Shown here in pieces: positions 16,905-24,130 of a DNA stretch of 64,000 nt. Within the stretch, counting starts at the first letter, position 1, and each line of letters begins with the position of its first letter. The stretch covers positions 186,001 to 250,000 of the forward strand of contig NZ_JASXSZ010000003.1 in NCBI RefSeq assembly GCF_030315975.1, read 5' to 3'. A program made the position numbers and the translations under genes. This DNA is from Microbacterium candidum. Lineage in GTDB: Bacteria > Actinomycetota > Actinomycetes > Actinomycetales > Microbacteriaceae. The notes under the pieces were generated by a model that worked only from the letters and a program-made list of their open reading frames with translations, was not told where the DNA came from and made no database searches.

Positions 16905-17656
16905 TCCGGCCCCTCCGATGTGTGGCGGCCGCCGACGAGCGTCAGGAACCTGGATTGGAGGCTCTCGCCCGCCCGGACTTCTTCCACGGTCCCGGCGGCC
17001 CGCACACCGCCGGCGACGATGATCGCGACGTGGTCGCACATGCGCTGAACGAGATCCATCGAGTGGCTAGAGACGATGACGCTGCCGCCCGTCGACGTGT
17101 AGCTGCGGAGGACATCCTCGATGTTGGCGGCCGACACCGGATCGACCGACTCGAAGGGCTCGTCGAGCACCAGCAGGCGCGGCGCGTGCACCAGCGCGCA
17201 CGCGAGGGCGATCTTCTTCGTCATGCCGGCCGAATAATCCGCGACCATCGTGCCCGCGGCTTCGCGCAGATCCATGAGCTCGAGCAGGTCCGCGACGCGC
17301 GGCGCGATGTCCGGGCGCGGGATGCCGAACATCATCGCCGTGTAGGTGATGAGCTGCTCACCGGTGAGGCGGTCGAACAGCCGCACTCCGTCCGCGAGGT
17401 TCCCGATGATCCGCTTCGCGTCGACGGGGTGCTGCCACACGTCGATGCCGTGGACGAAGGCGGTGCCGGCGTCCGGGCGCAGCAGTCCCGTCGCCATCGA
17501 GAGCGTCGTGGTCTTGCCTGCGCCGTTCGGACCGACGAGTCCGAAGAACGAGCCTGTCGGCACCTCCAGGTCGAGACCGGCGACGGCGACCTTGTCGCCG
17601 AAGCGCTTGACGAGCCCCGATAGGCGCAGGGCGGGGAGGGCGGGGGACTGACTCAC
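16886..17656 (-). CDS. ABC transporter ATP-binding protein
   Basis: 256-aa nucleotide-binding subunit. Walker A 'GPNGAGKTTTLSMATGLL', a signature-like segment 'YSAGMTKKIALACALVHAP' (it reads YSAGM rather than LSGGQ, a known variant in this exporter subfamily), Walker B 'LLVLDEPFESVDP', and H-loop 'SSHSMDL'. GTG 17656 has no Shine-Dalgarno but a TAGGGT -10 exactly 6 nt upstream, so the operon mRNA is likely leaderless. Pairs with the overlapping permease. Confidence 0.93.
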   Translation of the reverse strand: MSQSPALPALRLSGLVKRFGDKVAVAGLDLEVPTGSFFGLVGPNGAGKTTTLSMATGLLRPDAGTAFVHGIDVWQHPVDAKRIIGNLADGVRLFDRLTGEQLITYTAMMFGIPRPDIAPRVADLLELMDLREAAGTMVADYSAGMTKKIALACALVHAPRLLVLDEPFESVDPVSAANIEDVLRSYTSTGGSVIVSSHSMDLVQRMCDHVAIIVAGGVRAAGTVEEVRAGESLQSRFLTLVGGRHTSEGPEWLRQS

Positions 17657-17662
17657 GGTCCG

Positions 17663-17668
17663 ACCCTA
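17663..17668 (-). promoter_or_regulatory. Leaderless-type -10 for the ABC operon
   Basis: Minus-strand TAGGGT, 6 nt before GTG 17656. Confidence 0.55.
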
Positions 17669-17683
17669 GGCGACATCCTCGCG

Positions 17684-17723
17684 CCCGGGCGGCGCACCCT
17701 CCGAGGAGGATGCGCCGCCCGGG
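17684..17723 (-). terminator. Terminator of the cupredoxin gene
   Basis: Long hairpin: CCCGGGCGGCGCA (17684-17696) pairs with TGCGCCGCCCGGG (17711-17723), with an inner CTCC/GGAG stem. It lies 19 nt past the cupredoxin stop. Confidence 0.75.
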
Positions 17724-17741
17724 AGAAGTGAGGTCAGCGCT

Positions 17742-18677
17742 TCACTGCACCGTCACGCTTCCGAGCATTCCCAGATCGTCATGGAACGCGCAGAAGTAGT
17801 TCCATGTTCCGGCCTGGTCGAACGGAACCGAGAAGGTCGATGGCCCGCCGACGAACGCCGGGAGCAGGACGCCGGAATCGACGAGGCTCCCGTTCTGGAC
17901 GAGGTTCGTAAACGTCACCGTGTGCGGCACGACGCCGGGATTGGCCGACATGTCCCACATCACGGTTGTGCCCTTCGCGACGGTGCTCGTCGAGGGGATG
18001 AACCGCATGACCATCGCCTCGTCATCCATCGCGCCCACGTACACATGAGTGTCGCTGGCTTTCGCCGCCGTGCTCTTCCACAACGCATATCCGTCCGCGA
18101 TGATCGCCGCGTTCTGCTTCGCCGCCTGCTCGTCGTACCACGTCTGCGTGTGCGGGTATGTCGCGTTCGGTGGCTGAACGTGGATCATGATCGACATCAT
18201 CATGCCGTGGATCAGGCAGTAGAACATGAAGTCGCCGCGTGCGGCGAATTTCAGCACGTAGGACGTCTTCGTCGGGAAGTCCGGCGAACCCGTGGTGTTC
18301 AGGATGCCGGAGTTCGTCCAGGATGCGGTCGGATCGAACACAGGACCGCCGACCGCGGGCACGGCATCGGCGAGCAGGTTGTTGACGTCGGTCGGTGGAA
18401 GAGGCGGTGTTCCGTAGCTGACGGTGTGGATCTCGGCGCTGTTGGCAACGAACTTGATCGCGTCGCCTTGGTCGATCCAGATATCGCTCGCCCCGAAGCG
18501 CATCCCTTGAATGGCCTTCTCCGAAGACTGCTGGCCGACGAGGACGGTCCAGGTGGTGGCGTTCTTGTTGTTGGTGACGCTCGCCTGCGCGGGCACCGCG
18601 CTGAAGAGACCGACCAGCAGGGCCATCAGGGCGAGAATGACGGCGTAGGGCCGCCGGAGAAGAGGACGGGAGGACAT
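17742..18677 (-). CDS. Secreted protein with two cupredoxin (plastocyanin-like) domains
   Basis: 311 aa with a Sec signal peptide (about residues 1-32, cleavage after 'PAQA'). Two type-1 copper sites are readable: domain 1 His84, Cys154, His157 and a Met at 159-161 ('FYCLIHGMMM'); domain 2 His252, Cys296, His299, Met304 ('YFCAFHDDLGM'). It probably carries electrons or binds copper outside the membrane. No oxidase, nitrite reductase or copper-transport gene lies beside it, so the partner is unknown. ATG follows AAGGAG. A minus-strand TACCAT (18880-18875) may be the -10, giving a leader of about 190 nt. Confidence 0.85.
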   Translation of the reverse strand: MSSRPLLRRPYAVILALMALLVGLFSAVPAQASVTNNKNATTWTVLVGQQSSEKAIQGMRFGASDIWIDQGDAIKFVANSAEIHTVSYGTPPLPPTDVNNLLADAVPAVGGPVFDPTASWTNSGILNTTGSPDFPTKTSYVLKFAARGDFMFYCLIHGMMMSIMIHVQPPNATYPHTQTWYDEQAAKQNAAIIADGYALWKSTAAKASDTHVYVGAMDDEAMVMRFIPSTSTVAKGTTVMWDMSANPGVVPHTVTFTNLVQNGSLVDSGVLLPAFVGGPSTFSVPFDQAGTWNYFCAFHDDLGMLGSVTVQ

Positions 18678-18956
18678 GACTGCTCCTTACGGAGGACGCG
18701 AGCCGACGCGTTCGGCGCAGCCCGCAACGGGTTCCCTGGTCGCGTAGGTCGACGCGCCAGACGGATGCGGCCAGTGCCCGATCCCCAGCGGACTTGCTTC
18801 GGCCGCTTCGACGACGCTGAGACGGCCGTCGGACGAGAGTGCCCTTTCCCCAGAATCAGTGGGACTCGGCGACAATGGTAGCCCTCGCCACACCCCGTGA
18901 CAACGCGCCCGTATCCGCTGCTCCTCGCACCCTCAGACTCCATCGGCTGAAACGCG
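18678..18956. other. Intergenic region upstream of the cupredoxin gene
   Basis: No gene was recognised between the cupredoxin start and the tRNA-Val(CAC) terminator. A possible minus-strand -10 (TACCAT, 18880-18875) is the only element I can name; the resulting 5' leader of about 190 nt shows no riboswitch I recognise. Confidence 0.4.
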
Positions 18957-18981
18957 AAAACCCCCGATCTCTCGGGGGTTT
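18957..18981 (-). terminator. tRNA-Val(CAC) terminator
   Basis: CCCCCGA / TCGGGGG 7-bp stem flanked by A- and T-rich ends (AAAA...TTT); it reads as a terminator on both strands and lies directly after the minus-strand tRNA. Confidence 0.8.
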
Positions 18982-18986
18982 CTCGG

Positions 18987-19059
18987 TGGGCGATGCCGGA
19001 CTCGAACCGACGACCTCTTCCGTGTGAAGGAAGCGCGCTACCAACTGCGCCAATCGCCC
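18987..19059 (-). tRNA. tRNA-Val (anticodon CAC)
   Basis: 73-nt cloverleaf on the minus strand. The acceptor stem GGGCGAT/ATCGCCC closes; anticodon stem CTTCC/GGAAG around loop TTCACAC gives anticodon CAC; the T-arm has GGTTCGAGTCC. CCA is not encoded. Confidence 0.95.
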
Positions 19060-19212
19060 TCAGCCTTGCGGGGCCGAGACTCGATGTTACCGGATGCCGG
19101 GGGATGTCGCGAACCGGCGAGCGTGACACGCGCGGGGTGTCTCCGGTTTTGCGTCGAGGCGAACTTCGTCTAAAGTAATTCAAGTGCCCGGGGGAAACGC
19201 CGGGAACGAAAT

Positions 19213-19285
19213 GCGGATGTAGCGCAGTTGGTAGCGCATCACCTTGCCAAGGTGAGGGTCGCGAGTTCGAGTCTCGTCATCCGCT
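19213..19285 (+). tRNA. tRNA-Gly (anticodon GCC)
   Basis: 73 nt. Acceptor GCGGATG/CATCCGC, anticodon stem TCACC/GGTGA with loop TTGCCAA (GCC), T-loop TTCGAGT. CCA not encoded. First of three plus-strand tRNAs. Confidence 0.96.
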
Positions 19286-19336
19286 CGAGTGCGAGGATCT
19301 CTTCGGAGATCACGCCGTGGGGTTTGCTCCACACGC

Positions 19337-19410
19337 GGTGGCGTGGCCGAGCGGCTAGGCACCGGCCTGCAAAGCCGTTTACACGGGTTCGAATCCCGTC
19401 GCCACCTCCA
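19337..19410 (+). tRNA. tRNA-Cys (anticodon GCA)
   Basis: 74 nt including the 3' CCA. Acceptor GGTGGCG/CGCCACC, discriminator T (typical of tRNA-Cys), anticodon loop CTGCAAA (GCA). Confidence 0.96.
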
Positions 19411-19448
19411 CTCCCGGTTGTAACCGGACAAATCAACAGCCTGTACAG

Positions 19449-19520
19449 GCGCGATTGGCGCAGCGGTAGCGCGCTTCCCTGACACGGAAGAGGTCACTGG
19501 TTCGATCCCAGTATCGCGCA
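19449..19520 (+). tRNA. tRNA-Val (anticodon GAC)
   Basis: 72 nt. Acceptor GCGCGAT/ATCGCGC, anticodon stem CTTCC/GGAAG with loop CTGACAC (GAC). CCA not encoded. Its 5' half is nearly the same as that of the minus-strand tRNA-Val(CAC), 390 bp away. Confidence 0.96.
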
Positions 19521-19538
19521 CGACATCGATCTCAGAAG

Positions 19539-19562
19539 AGGCCCCGTTCATCGGGGCCTTTG
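19539..19562 (+). terminator. Terminator of the tRNA cluster
   Basis: AGGCCCCG, loop TTCAT, CGGGGCCTTT: an 8-bp stem ending in a short T-run, 18 nt after tRNA-Val(GAC). Confidence 0.85.
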
Positions 19563-19677
19563 CTGTTTCTCCACGCGGGCGCTCGTTCTCCAGGCGAGTC
19601 GCGCCCGACGCTGGCGGCGCTCATCGGCCCGCGAGGCCCACCGTGCACCGAAGCTGGAAGAAGCTTATGCGTACGCC

Positions 19678-19712
19678 TAGTGTGGGCTGTATGCGCTCAT
19701 CGACGAGCGCAT
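19678..19712 (+). promoter_or_regulatory. Subtilase promoter and 5'-end stem-loop
   Basis: -10 TAGTGT (19678-19683) puts the transcription start near 19690. ATGCGCTC (19691-19698), loop ATCGAC, GAGCGCAT (19705-19712) is a perfect 8-bp stem at the expected 5' end of the mRNA, before the ribosome site GAAGGAG. It may protect the transcript from decay. Confidence 0.5.
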
Positions 19713-19731
19713 TTCCCCACGAAGGAGAGTC

Positions 19732-21222
19732 ATGCCCCGTCGACCCCTCGTCCTGACGGCCCTGGCAGCTGCCGCACTCATCGTCGGCACCGTCGCCCCC
19801 GCCGCCCAAGCGAGTACGTCCGAACCGTCCACTCCCGTTCCGATCACCGCGCCGGACGGCAAGATCATGAGCTATGTGCTCAACGCGAAGACTGCGAACC
19901 CCGGCCAGATGCGTCTCGTCGAGCGCGCTGTGGTTGCTGCAGGCGGCGTCGTCGTCCAGTCCTGGCCCGAGATCGGCGTCGTCGTCGCGCACTCGGTGCG
20001 ATCCGCGTTCCGTGCGGACGTCGTGGTCGCGGCCGGCAACGCGCTGGTGTCCGTGGGCGCGACGCGCTCGGTTCCGGTGATCGAGGGCACTCCCGCCGGG
20101 GCCCAGGCGCCGTGGGGTCCTGGCTCGTCCGGCTGGAAGGCTGACGCGAAGAAGAAGTTCAACGGCGACATCGAAGCGCCGACGACTCCTGCCGACTCGG
20201 CCGACGCTCGCGAGTCGGAGCAGTGGGACATGAAGATGATCAACGCCGACAAGGCGCACGCCATCACCGATGGCTCCCGCAATGTCCTGGTCGGCGTCCT
20301 CGACTCCGGCATCGATCCCGATCACCCTGATCTCGTGGCGAACATCGACGTCGCCGCCTCGATCAACTGCAGCGACGCGGGACGGCCGGATGCGTCCGTC
20401 GATGGGTGGTACCCCACGACGAGCGATCACGGCACCCACGTGGCCGGGACGATCGCCGCGGCACGCAACGGCATCGGCATCGTCGGGGTTGCACCCGGCG
20501 TGCGCGTGGCATCCGTCAAGGTCGTCAACGACGACGGATTCATCTACCCCGAGTACGCCGTCTGCGGCTTCGTGTGGGCGGGACTGAAGCACATGGATGT
20601 GACGAACAACAGCTACTACGTCGACCCCTTCGAGTACTGGTGCGGCGACCAGGTCGACCAGGCGGCGGCCAAGGAGGCCGTCCGGCGTGCGGTCGAGTGG
20701 TCGACGAGCCAGGGGGTCGTGCACGCTGCCGCGGCCGGCAACTCGGCGGTCGATCTCGCGAACAAGACGGTCGATACGGGCAGTCCGGATGACGGCACCG
20801 CCGTCGCGCGGACGCTGAACGAAGGCTGCGAGGACATCCCCGCGGAACTGCCGGGTGTCGTCACCGTCTCGTCCGTCATCAAGGCCGGCGCCCTGTCGTA
20901 CTTCTCGAACCGCGGCCTCGGCAAGATCGACGTCGCCGCTCCCGGATCGGGGATCCTGTCGACGGTCGTGAAGGACAACGGCTACGGCAGCAAGAGTGGC
21001 ACGTCGATGGCGTCTCCGCATGTCGCGGGAGTCCTGGCGCTCATGAAGTCGGTCCACCCGACCTGGTCACCGGCGCAGATGATCGACAAGCTGCGCGAAC
21101 AGGCGATGAGCCACGCGTGCGAGCCCGCGCAGCTGAACTACGGCCCCGTCTGCGTCGGCACCGACACCGAGAACAGCTACTACGGCACCGGCATCGTCGA
21201 CGCTCTCGCAGCTGTGCAGTGA
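19732..21222 (+). CDS. Secreted S8-family serine peptidase (subtilase)
   Basis: 496 aa. Signal peptide about 1-28 ('AAQA'), then a propeptide-like segment (about 40-120, inhibitor I9-like) and the catalytic domain. The triad is Asp191 ('LDSGIDPDHPDL'), His233 ('DHGTHVAGT') and Ser425 ('GTSMASPHVAG'), with oxyanion Asn337 ('AAAAGNSA'). No cell-wall anchor or C-terminal add-on domain, so it is probably released outside the cell. ATG follows GAAGGAG. Monocistronic, with tandem hairpins downstream. Confidence 0.94.
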   Translation: MPRRPLVLTALAAAALIVGTVAPAAQASTSEPSTPVPITAPDGKIMSYVLNAKTANPGQMRLVERAVVAAGGVVVQSWPEIGVVVAHSVRSAFRADVVVAAGNALVSVGATRSVPVIEGTPAGAQAPWGPGSSGWKADAKKKFNGDIEAPTTPADSADARESEQWDMKMINADKAHAITDGSRNVLVGVLDSGIDPDHPDLVANIDVAASINCSDAGRPDASVDGWYPTTSDHGTHVAGTIAAARNGIGIVGVAPGVRVASVKVVNDDGFIYPEYAVCGFVWAGLKHMDVTNNSYYVDPFEYWCGDQVDQAAAKEAVRRAVEWSTSQGVVHAAAAGNSAVDLANKTVDTGSPDDGTAVARTLNEGCEDIPAELPGVVTVSSVIKAGALSYFSNRGLGKIDVAAPGSGILSTVVKDNGYGSKSGTSMASPHVAGVLALMKSVHPTWSPAQMIDKLREQAMSHACEPAQLNYGPVCVGTDTENSYYGTGIVDALAAVQ

Positions 21223-21231
21223 CCCCGATGG

Positions 21232-21267
21232 CCGGAGCTCGCGGTGTCCCCGCGCCGTGAGCTCCGG
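21232..21267 (+). terminator. Subtilase terminator, hairpin 1
   Basis: 13-nt arms CCGGAGCTCGCGG and CCGTGAGCTCCGG (one mismatch) start 9 nt after the stop codon. Confidence 0.65.
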
Positions 21268-21282
21268 TCGTGCGGCTGTTCC

Positions 21283-21309
21283 GGAAGCCCCCGCCCAGCG
21301 GGGGCTTCC
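21283..21309 (+). terminator. Subtilase terminator, hairpin 2
   Basis: Perfect 12-bp stem GGAAGCCCCCGC / GCGGGGGCTTCC with loop CCA; second of two tandem hairpins. Confidence 0.7.
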
Positions 21310-21463
21310 GTCGTCACGGGTGCTCACACGCGATGCCCAGGCTCTGCTCCAGCGCGACAGGTAACGTGCCGCGAACCGCCACGCACCATCCGGTCGCCCA
21401 TGGGCGGTTCGCTCCCAGGCGATCTCGGGTCGGCCGGCCGTCACGGCTGGAGGCGAACCCGTT

Positions 21464-22687
21464 TTGAGCACCGCGAGCACGACGACCGACCGCACCGAGA
21501 TCACCTGCGCCGATCCGTCTGAGAGGCGCCCGGCACCGCGTCTCGCCGCGCTCGACGGCCTTCGGGGGCTCGCATGCCTCGTCGTGCTGCTGCATCACAC
21601 GCTGCTGACGGTCCCGGTGTTCTCCGCCGCGTCCGCCGACCCGCTCTCCTCCCGCGCAGAGGCGACGCCCTGGGAGCTCGCTCTGACGTGGTCCCCTCTG
21701 CACCTCCTCTGGGAGGGCGCCGGGGCCGTGTGGGTCTTCTTCGTGCTGAGCGGCTTCGTGCTCGTGCGGCAGGTGCGGGAACCCGCATCCTTCGACTGGC
21801 TCGCCTACTACCCGCAGCGGTTGGCTCGCCTGTACCTCCCGGTGTTCGCCGCCGTCGCCCTCGCGGTCACCCTCATCGCACTGTTCGGCGAAGCCGACCA
21901 CGGTGGGGCTGCAAGCGCGTGGATGCAGCGCCGGGCCGAAGACGTGACCGTACGTGGCGTGGTCGCGGACAGCACGCTGCTCGGCGGCGCGGGGTTCACC
22001 GCGTCGCCGTTGTGGTCGTTGCAGTGGGAGGTGTGGTTCTCGCTGCTGCTGCCGTTGTTCGTCCTCGCCGTGCGGCCGCGACACGCGGTACGCCGCCCGG
22101 TGTGGATCGGGCTCACGATTCCCCTGGCGGTGCTGGCGATCGTCGGCCTCGGGGGAGTGGAGTACCTCACGGTGTTCCTGGTGGGCGCCATCCTCGCCGC
22201 CGCGAACCGGCCGATCGAACGTCTCGTCGCACGCCTGAGCCGCAGCCGCGTGTCCGCGACGTTCCTGTGGGCGGGATGCGCGCTGTGGGTCGTCGTCATG
22301 CTGCCCGCGCGGTGGACCTTGTCCGGCATCCCCGTCGTGCCGGCGTGGATGCATCAGCTTCTCTCCGTCTCGGCGGCCGCGGTCGTGGTCGTGATGGCGC
22401 TGCACTGCCGTCCGGCGGCACGACTGCTCACGGCCCGGGTGCTCCTGTGGTCCGGCGCGGTCTCGTTCAGCCTCTATCTCGTGCACGAGCCGATCGTCGT
22501 CGCCCTCGCGAGGGTGTTCGGGGAGGATCGGCTCTGGATCGCCCTTCCGATCGGCATCGTCGTCGCCCTGACAGCGGCCGCCGTGTTCCAGCGGGCTGTG
22601 GAGCAGCCCGCGACGACACTGTCGCGCTGGATCGGCCGCACGATCAAGGGCCGCCGCATCCTGACCGCTCCCGCTGCGGTCGACTGA
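21464..22687 (+). CDS. Acyltransferase family 3 membrane protein (OafA/YrhL-like)
   Basis: 407 aa, about ten membrane helices. The family hallmarks 'RLAALDGLRGLACLVVLLHH' and 'GAVWVFFVLSGFVLVR' are present. These enzymes move acyl groups onto extracytoplasmic glycans, peptidoglycan or lipids; the acceptor here is unknown. No SGNH domain is attached. The start appears to be TTG 21464, with GGAGG 10 nt upstream; no better in-frame start was seen. Confidence 0.88.
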   Translation: MSTASTTTDRTEITCADPSERRPAPRLAALDGLRGLACLVVLLHHTLLTVPVFSAASADPLSSRAEATPWELALTWSPLHLLWEGAGAVWVFFVLSGFVLVRQVREPASFDWLAYYPQRLARLYLPVFAAVALAVTLIALFGEADHGGAASAWMQRRAEDVTVRGVVADSTLLGGAGFTASPLWSLQWEVWFSLLLPLFVLAVRPRHAVRRPVWIGLTIPLAVLAIVGLGGVEYLTVFLVGAILAAANRPIERLVARLSRSRVSATFLWAGCALWVVVMLPARWTLSGIPVVPAWMHQLLSVSAAAVVVVMALHCRPAARLLTARVLLWSGAVSFSLYLVHEPIVVALARVFGEDRLWIALPIGIVVALTAAAVFQRAVEQPATTLSRWIGRTIKGRRILTAPAAVD

Positions 22688-22703
22688 CGTCGGAACCGCC
22701 CGG

Positions 22704-22709
22704 TACCGT
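22704..22709 (+). promoter_or_regulatory. Possible leaderless-type -10 for the AlkD-like gene
   Basis: TACCGT ends 8 nt before ATG 22718, slightly longer spacing than the usual 6-7. Confidence 0.35.
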
Positions 22710-22717
22710 GTCCAGGC

Positions 22718-23389
22718 ATGGGAGGCCTCGACGTCGCCGCCGACATCCGCACCGCGCTGCGGGCCGCCGCCGTTCCGGAGCGCGCCGCCGGGCAGCAGGC
22801 GTACATGAAGTCGCACATGCCCTTCCTCGGCGTGACCGTGCCGGACGCCCGACGCATCGCACGCTCGCGCGCGACGGCGCATGGCATCCGTGATGCCGCG
22901 TCGGCCCTGCCGGTCGCACGCGTGCTGTGGGACGACGCTACCCACCGCGAGGAGCGGTATGCGGCGATGGCGCTCCTCGCGCTGCGCGGCGTTGAAGGCG
23001 ACCCCGGGATCGTGCCCACGCTGGAGCACATGGTGCGTACCGGGCGATGGTGGGACTTCACCGACGAGCTCGCCCACCGGTTTCCGCCGCTCCTCGAGTC
23101 TGATCCGGCGCGCACAGGTGCTCTGCTGCGCACGTGGAGCACCGACGCCGACCTCTGGATCCGCCGCGTCGCGATCATCGCCCAACTAGGGCGGAAGGAT
23201 GCCGTGGACCGCGTCCTGCTCGAGGACGTCATGGCGCCGAACCTCGACGACGCCGACTTCTTCATCCGCAAGGCCATCGGGTGGGCGCTGCGCGAACTCG
23301 CCCGCGTCGATCCGGACTGGGTCCGTGCGTACGTCGCGTCCCACGAGCTGAGCCCGGTGAGCCGCCGAGAGGCGCTGAAACACCTCTGA
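22718..23389 (+). CDS. DNA alkylation repair protein (AlkD-like HEAT-repeat)
   Basis: 223 aa of helical repeats matching the DNA_alkylation family: 'AYMKSHMPFLGVTVPDARRI' near the N-terminus, 'WWDFTDELAHR' in the middle and 'DFFIRKAIGWALRELARVD' near the C-terminus. AlkD removes bulky or cationic N3/N7-alkylpurines without flipping the base. The Trp and Asp residues used by AlkD appear present in the central WWDFTDE segment. No clear Shine-Dalgarno. About 30 nt follow the acyltransferase gene. Confidence 0.88.
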   Translation: MGGLDVAADIRTALRAAAVPERAAGQQAYMKSHMPFLGVTVPDARRIARSRATAHGIRDAASALPVARVLWDDATHREERYAAMALLALRGVEGDPGIVPTLEHMVRTGRWWDFTDELAHRFPPLLESDPARTGALLRTWSTDADLWIRRVAIIAQLGRKDAVDRVLLEDVMAPNLDDADFFIRKAIGWALRELARVDPDWVRAYVASHELSPVSRREALKHL

Positions 23390-23409
23390 CGGCGGGGCGA
23401 GGGCGCCTC

Positions 23410-23415
23410 TATGCT
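23410..23415 (+). promoter_or_regulatory. Leaderless-type -10 for the ACT-domain gene
   Basis: TATGCT, 6 nt before ATG 23422; no Shine-Dalgarno. Confidence 0.55.
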
Positions 23416-23421
23416 GGCCGC

Positions 23422-23934
23422 ATGGCCCACCTCGTGCTCACCGTGGTCGGTGACGACCGCGCCGGAATCGTCCAGTCGCTGGCCGACGCGGTGTCCGCAC
23501 ACGGCGGCAACTGGGAGACGAGCGAGCTCGCTGAGTTGGCGGGGGCGTTCGCCGGCATCGTCTTGGTGTCGGTCGCCGATGCACGCGTGCCGGAGCTCAC
23601 GCAGGCGCTCGAAGCGCTCGACGGGATGCTGCGGGTTACTCTGCATCCGGGAACCGCCGTGCGTCGCGCCGATGCGCGCGCGATCACGTTCACGGTGCTC
23701 GGGAACGACCGGCCCGGCATCGTGAAGGATGTGACGACGGCGCTCACCCGCCACGGCCTCACGATCGACCTCTTCTCCAGCCGCACGAGCGAGGCCCCGA
23801 TGGCGGGCGGCACGCTGTTCGAGGCATCCGTCGCCGCACGCGTGCCCGACGGCGTCGACGAACTGACGGTCGTCGGTGACCTCGAGCGGCTCGCCACCGA
23901 GATCCAGGTCGACATCGCGTTCGCCGACGCGTGA
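23422..23934 (+). CDS. Protein with two ACT domains (GcvR-like)
   Basis: 170 aa built from two ACT domains: residues 1-75 ('LVLTVVGDDRAGIVQSLADAV') and about 90-165 ('ITFTVLGNDRPGIVKDVTTAL'). ACT domains bind amino acids and regulate enzymes or transcription; GcvR senses glycine in Gram-negative bacteria, but the actinobacterial ligand is unknown. Nothing catalytic or DNA-binding is fused. The ATG is leaderless-type. Position just before thrS is suggestive but not proof of an amino-acid link. Confidence 0.85.
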   Translation: MAHLVLTVVGDDRAGIVQSLADAVSAHGGNWETSELAELAGAFAGIVLVSVADARVPELTQALEALDGMLRVTLHPGTAVRRADARAITFTVLGNDRPGIVKDVTTALTRHGLTIDLFSSRTSEAPMAGGTLFEASVAARVPDGVDELTVVGDLERLATEIQVDIAFADA

Positions 23935-23958
23935 GTCCCGCCCGGTAGACTCGCGGGC

Positions 23959-24027
23959 ATGGAGACTCGCCGGTTCGTCGACGCGACCGTCGTCGCGGGC
24001 GCCGGCACGCGAACGCGGCAGGCCTGA
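23959..24027 (+). CDS. Possible 22-aa leader peptide upstream of thrS
   Basis: METRRFVDATVVAGAGTRTR followed by QA and TGA. It has its own TAGACT -10 (23946-23951) 7 nt before the ATG, the same layout as other leaderless genes here. Four of 22 residues are Thr and it lies about 100 bp before threonyl-tRNA synthetase. It is followed by two hairpins (24035-24050, and a GCCGGGC/GCCCGG pair around 24065-24094). It could be an attenuation peptide, a random ORF or a gene remnant. Confidence 0.35.
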   Translation: METRRFVDATVVAGAGTRTRQA

Positions 24028-24130
24028 GCGGGCGGGATGCTGCGGCATCCGAAGCTGAACCACGCCGGGCCCGAGCGCATCTGCGCCGCCCGGTAGCCTT
24101 GATCCGAGCCATTTCCCTGGAGAGTTTCCC

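Noticed and set aside
18987..19520. A prophage or genomic island at the tRNA cluster
   Set aside because: No integrase, att-like duplication, or change in base composition; the flanking genes look chromosomal.
23935..24130. A T-box riboswitch before thrS
   Set aside because: I looked for the conserved antiterminator TGGNACCGCG-like core and found none; the leader is also short.
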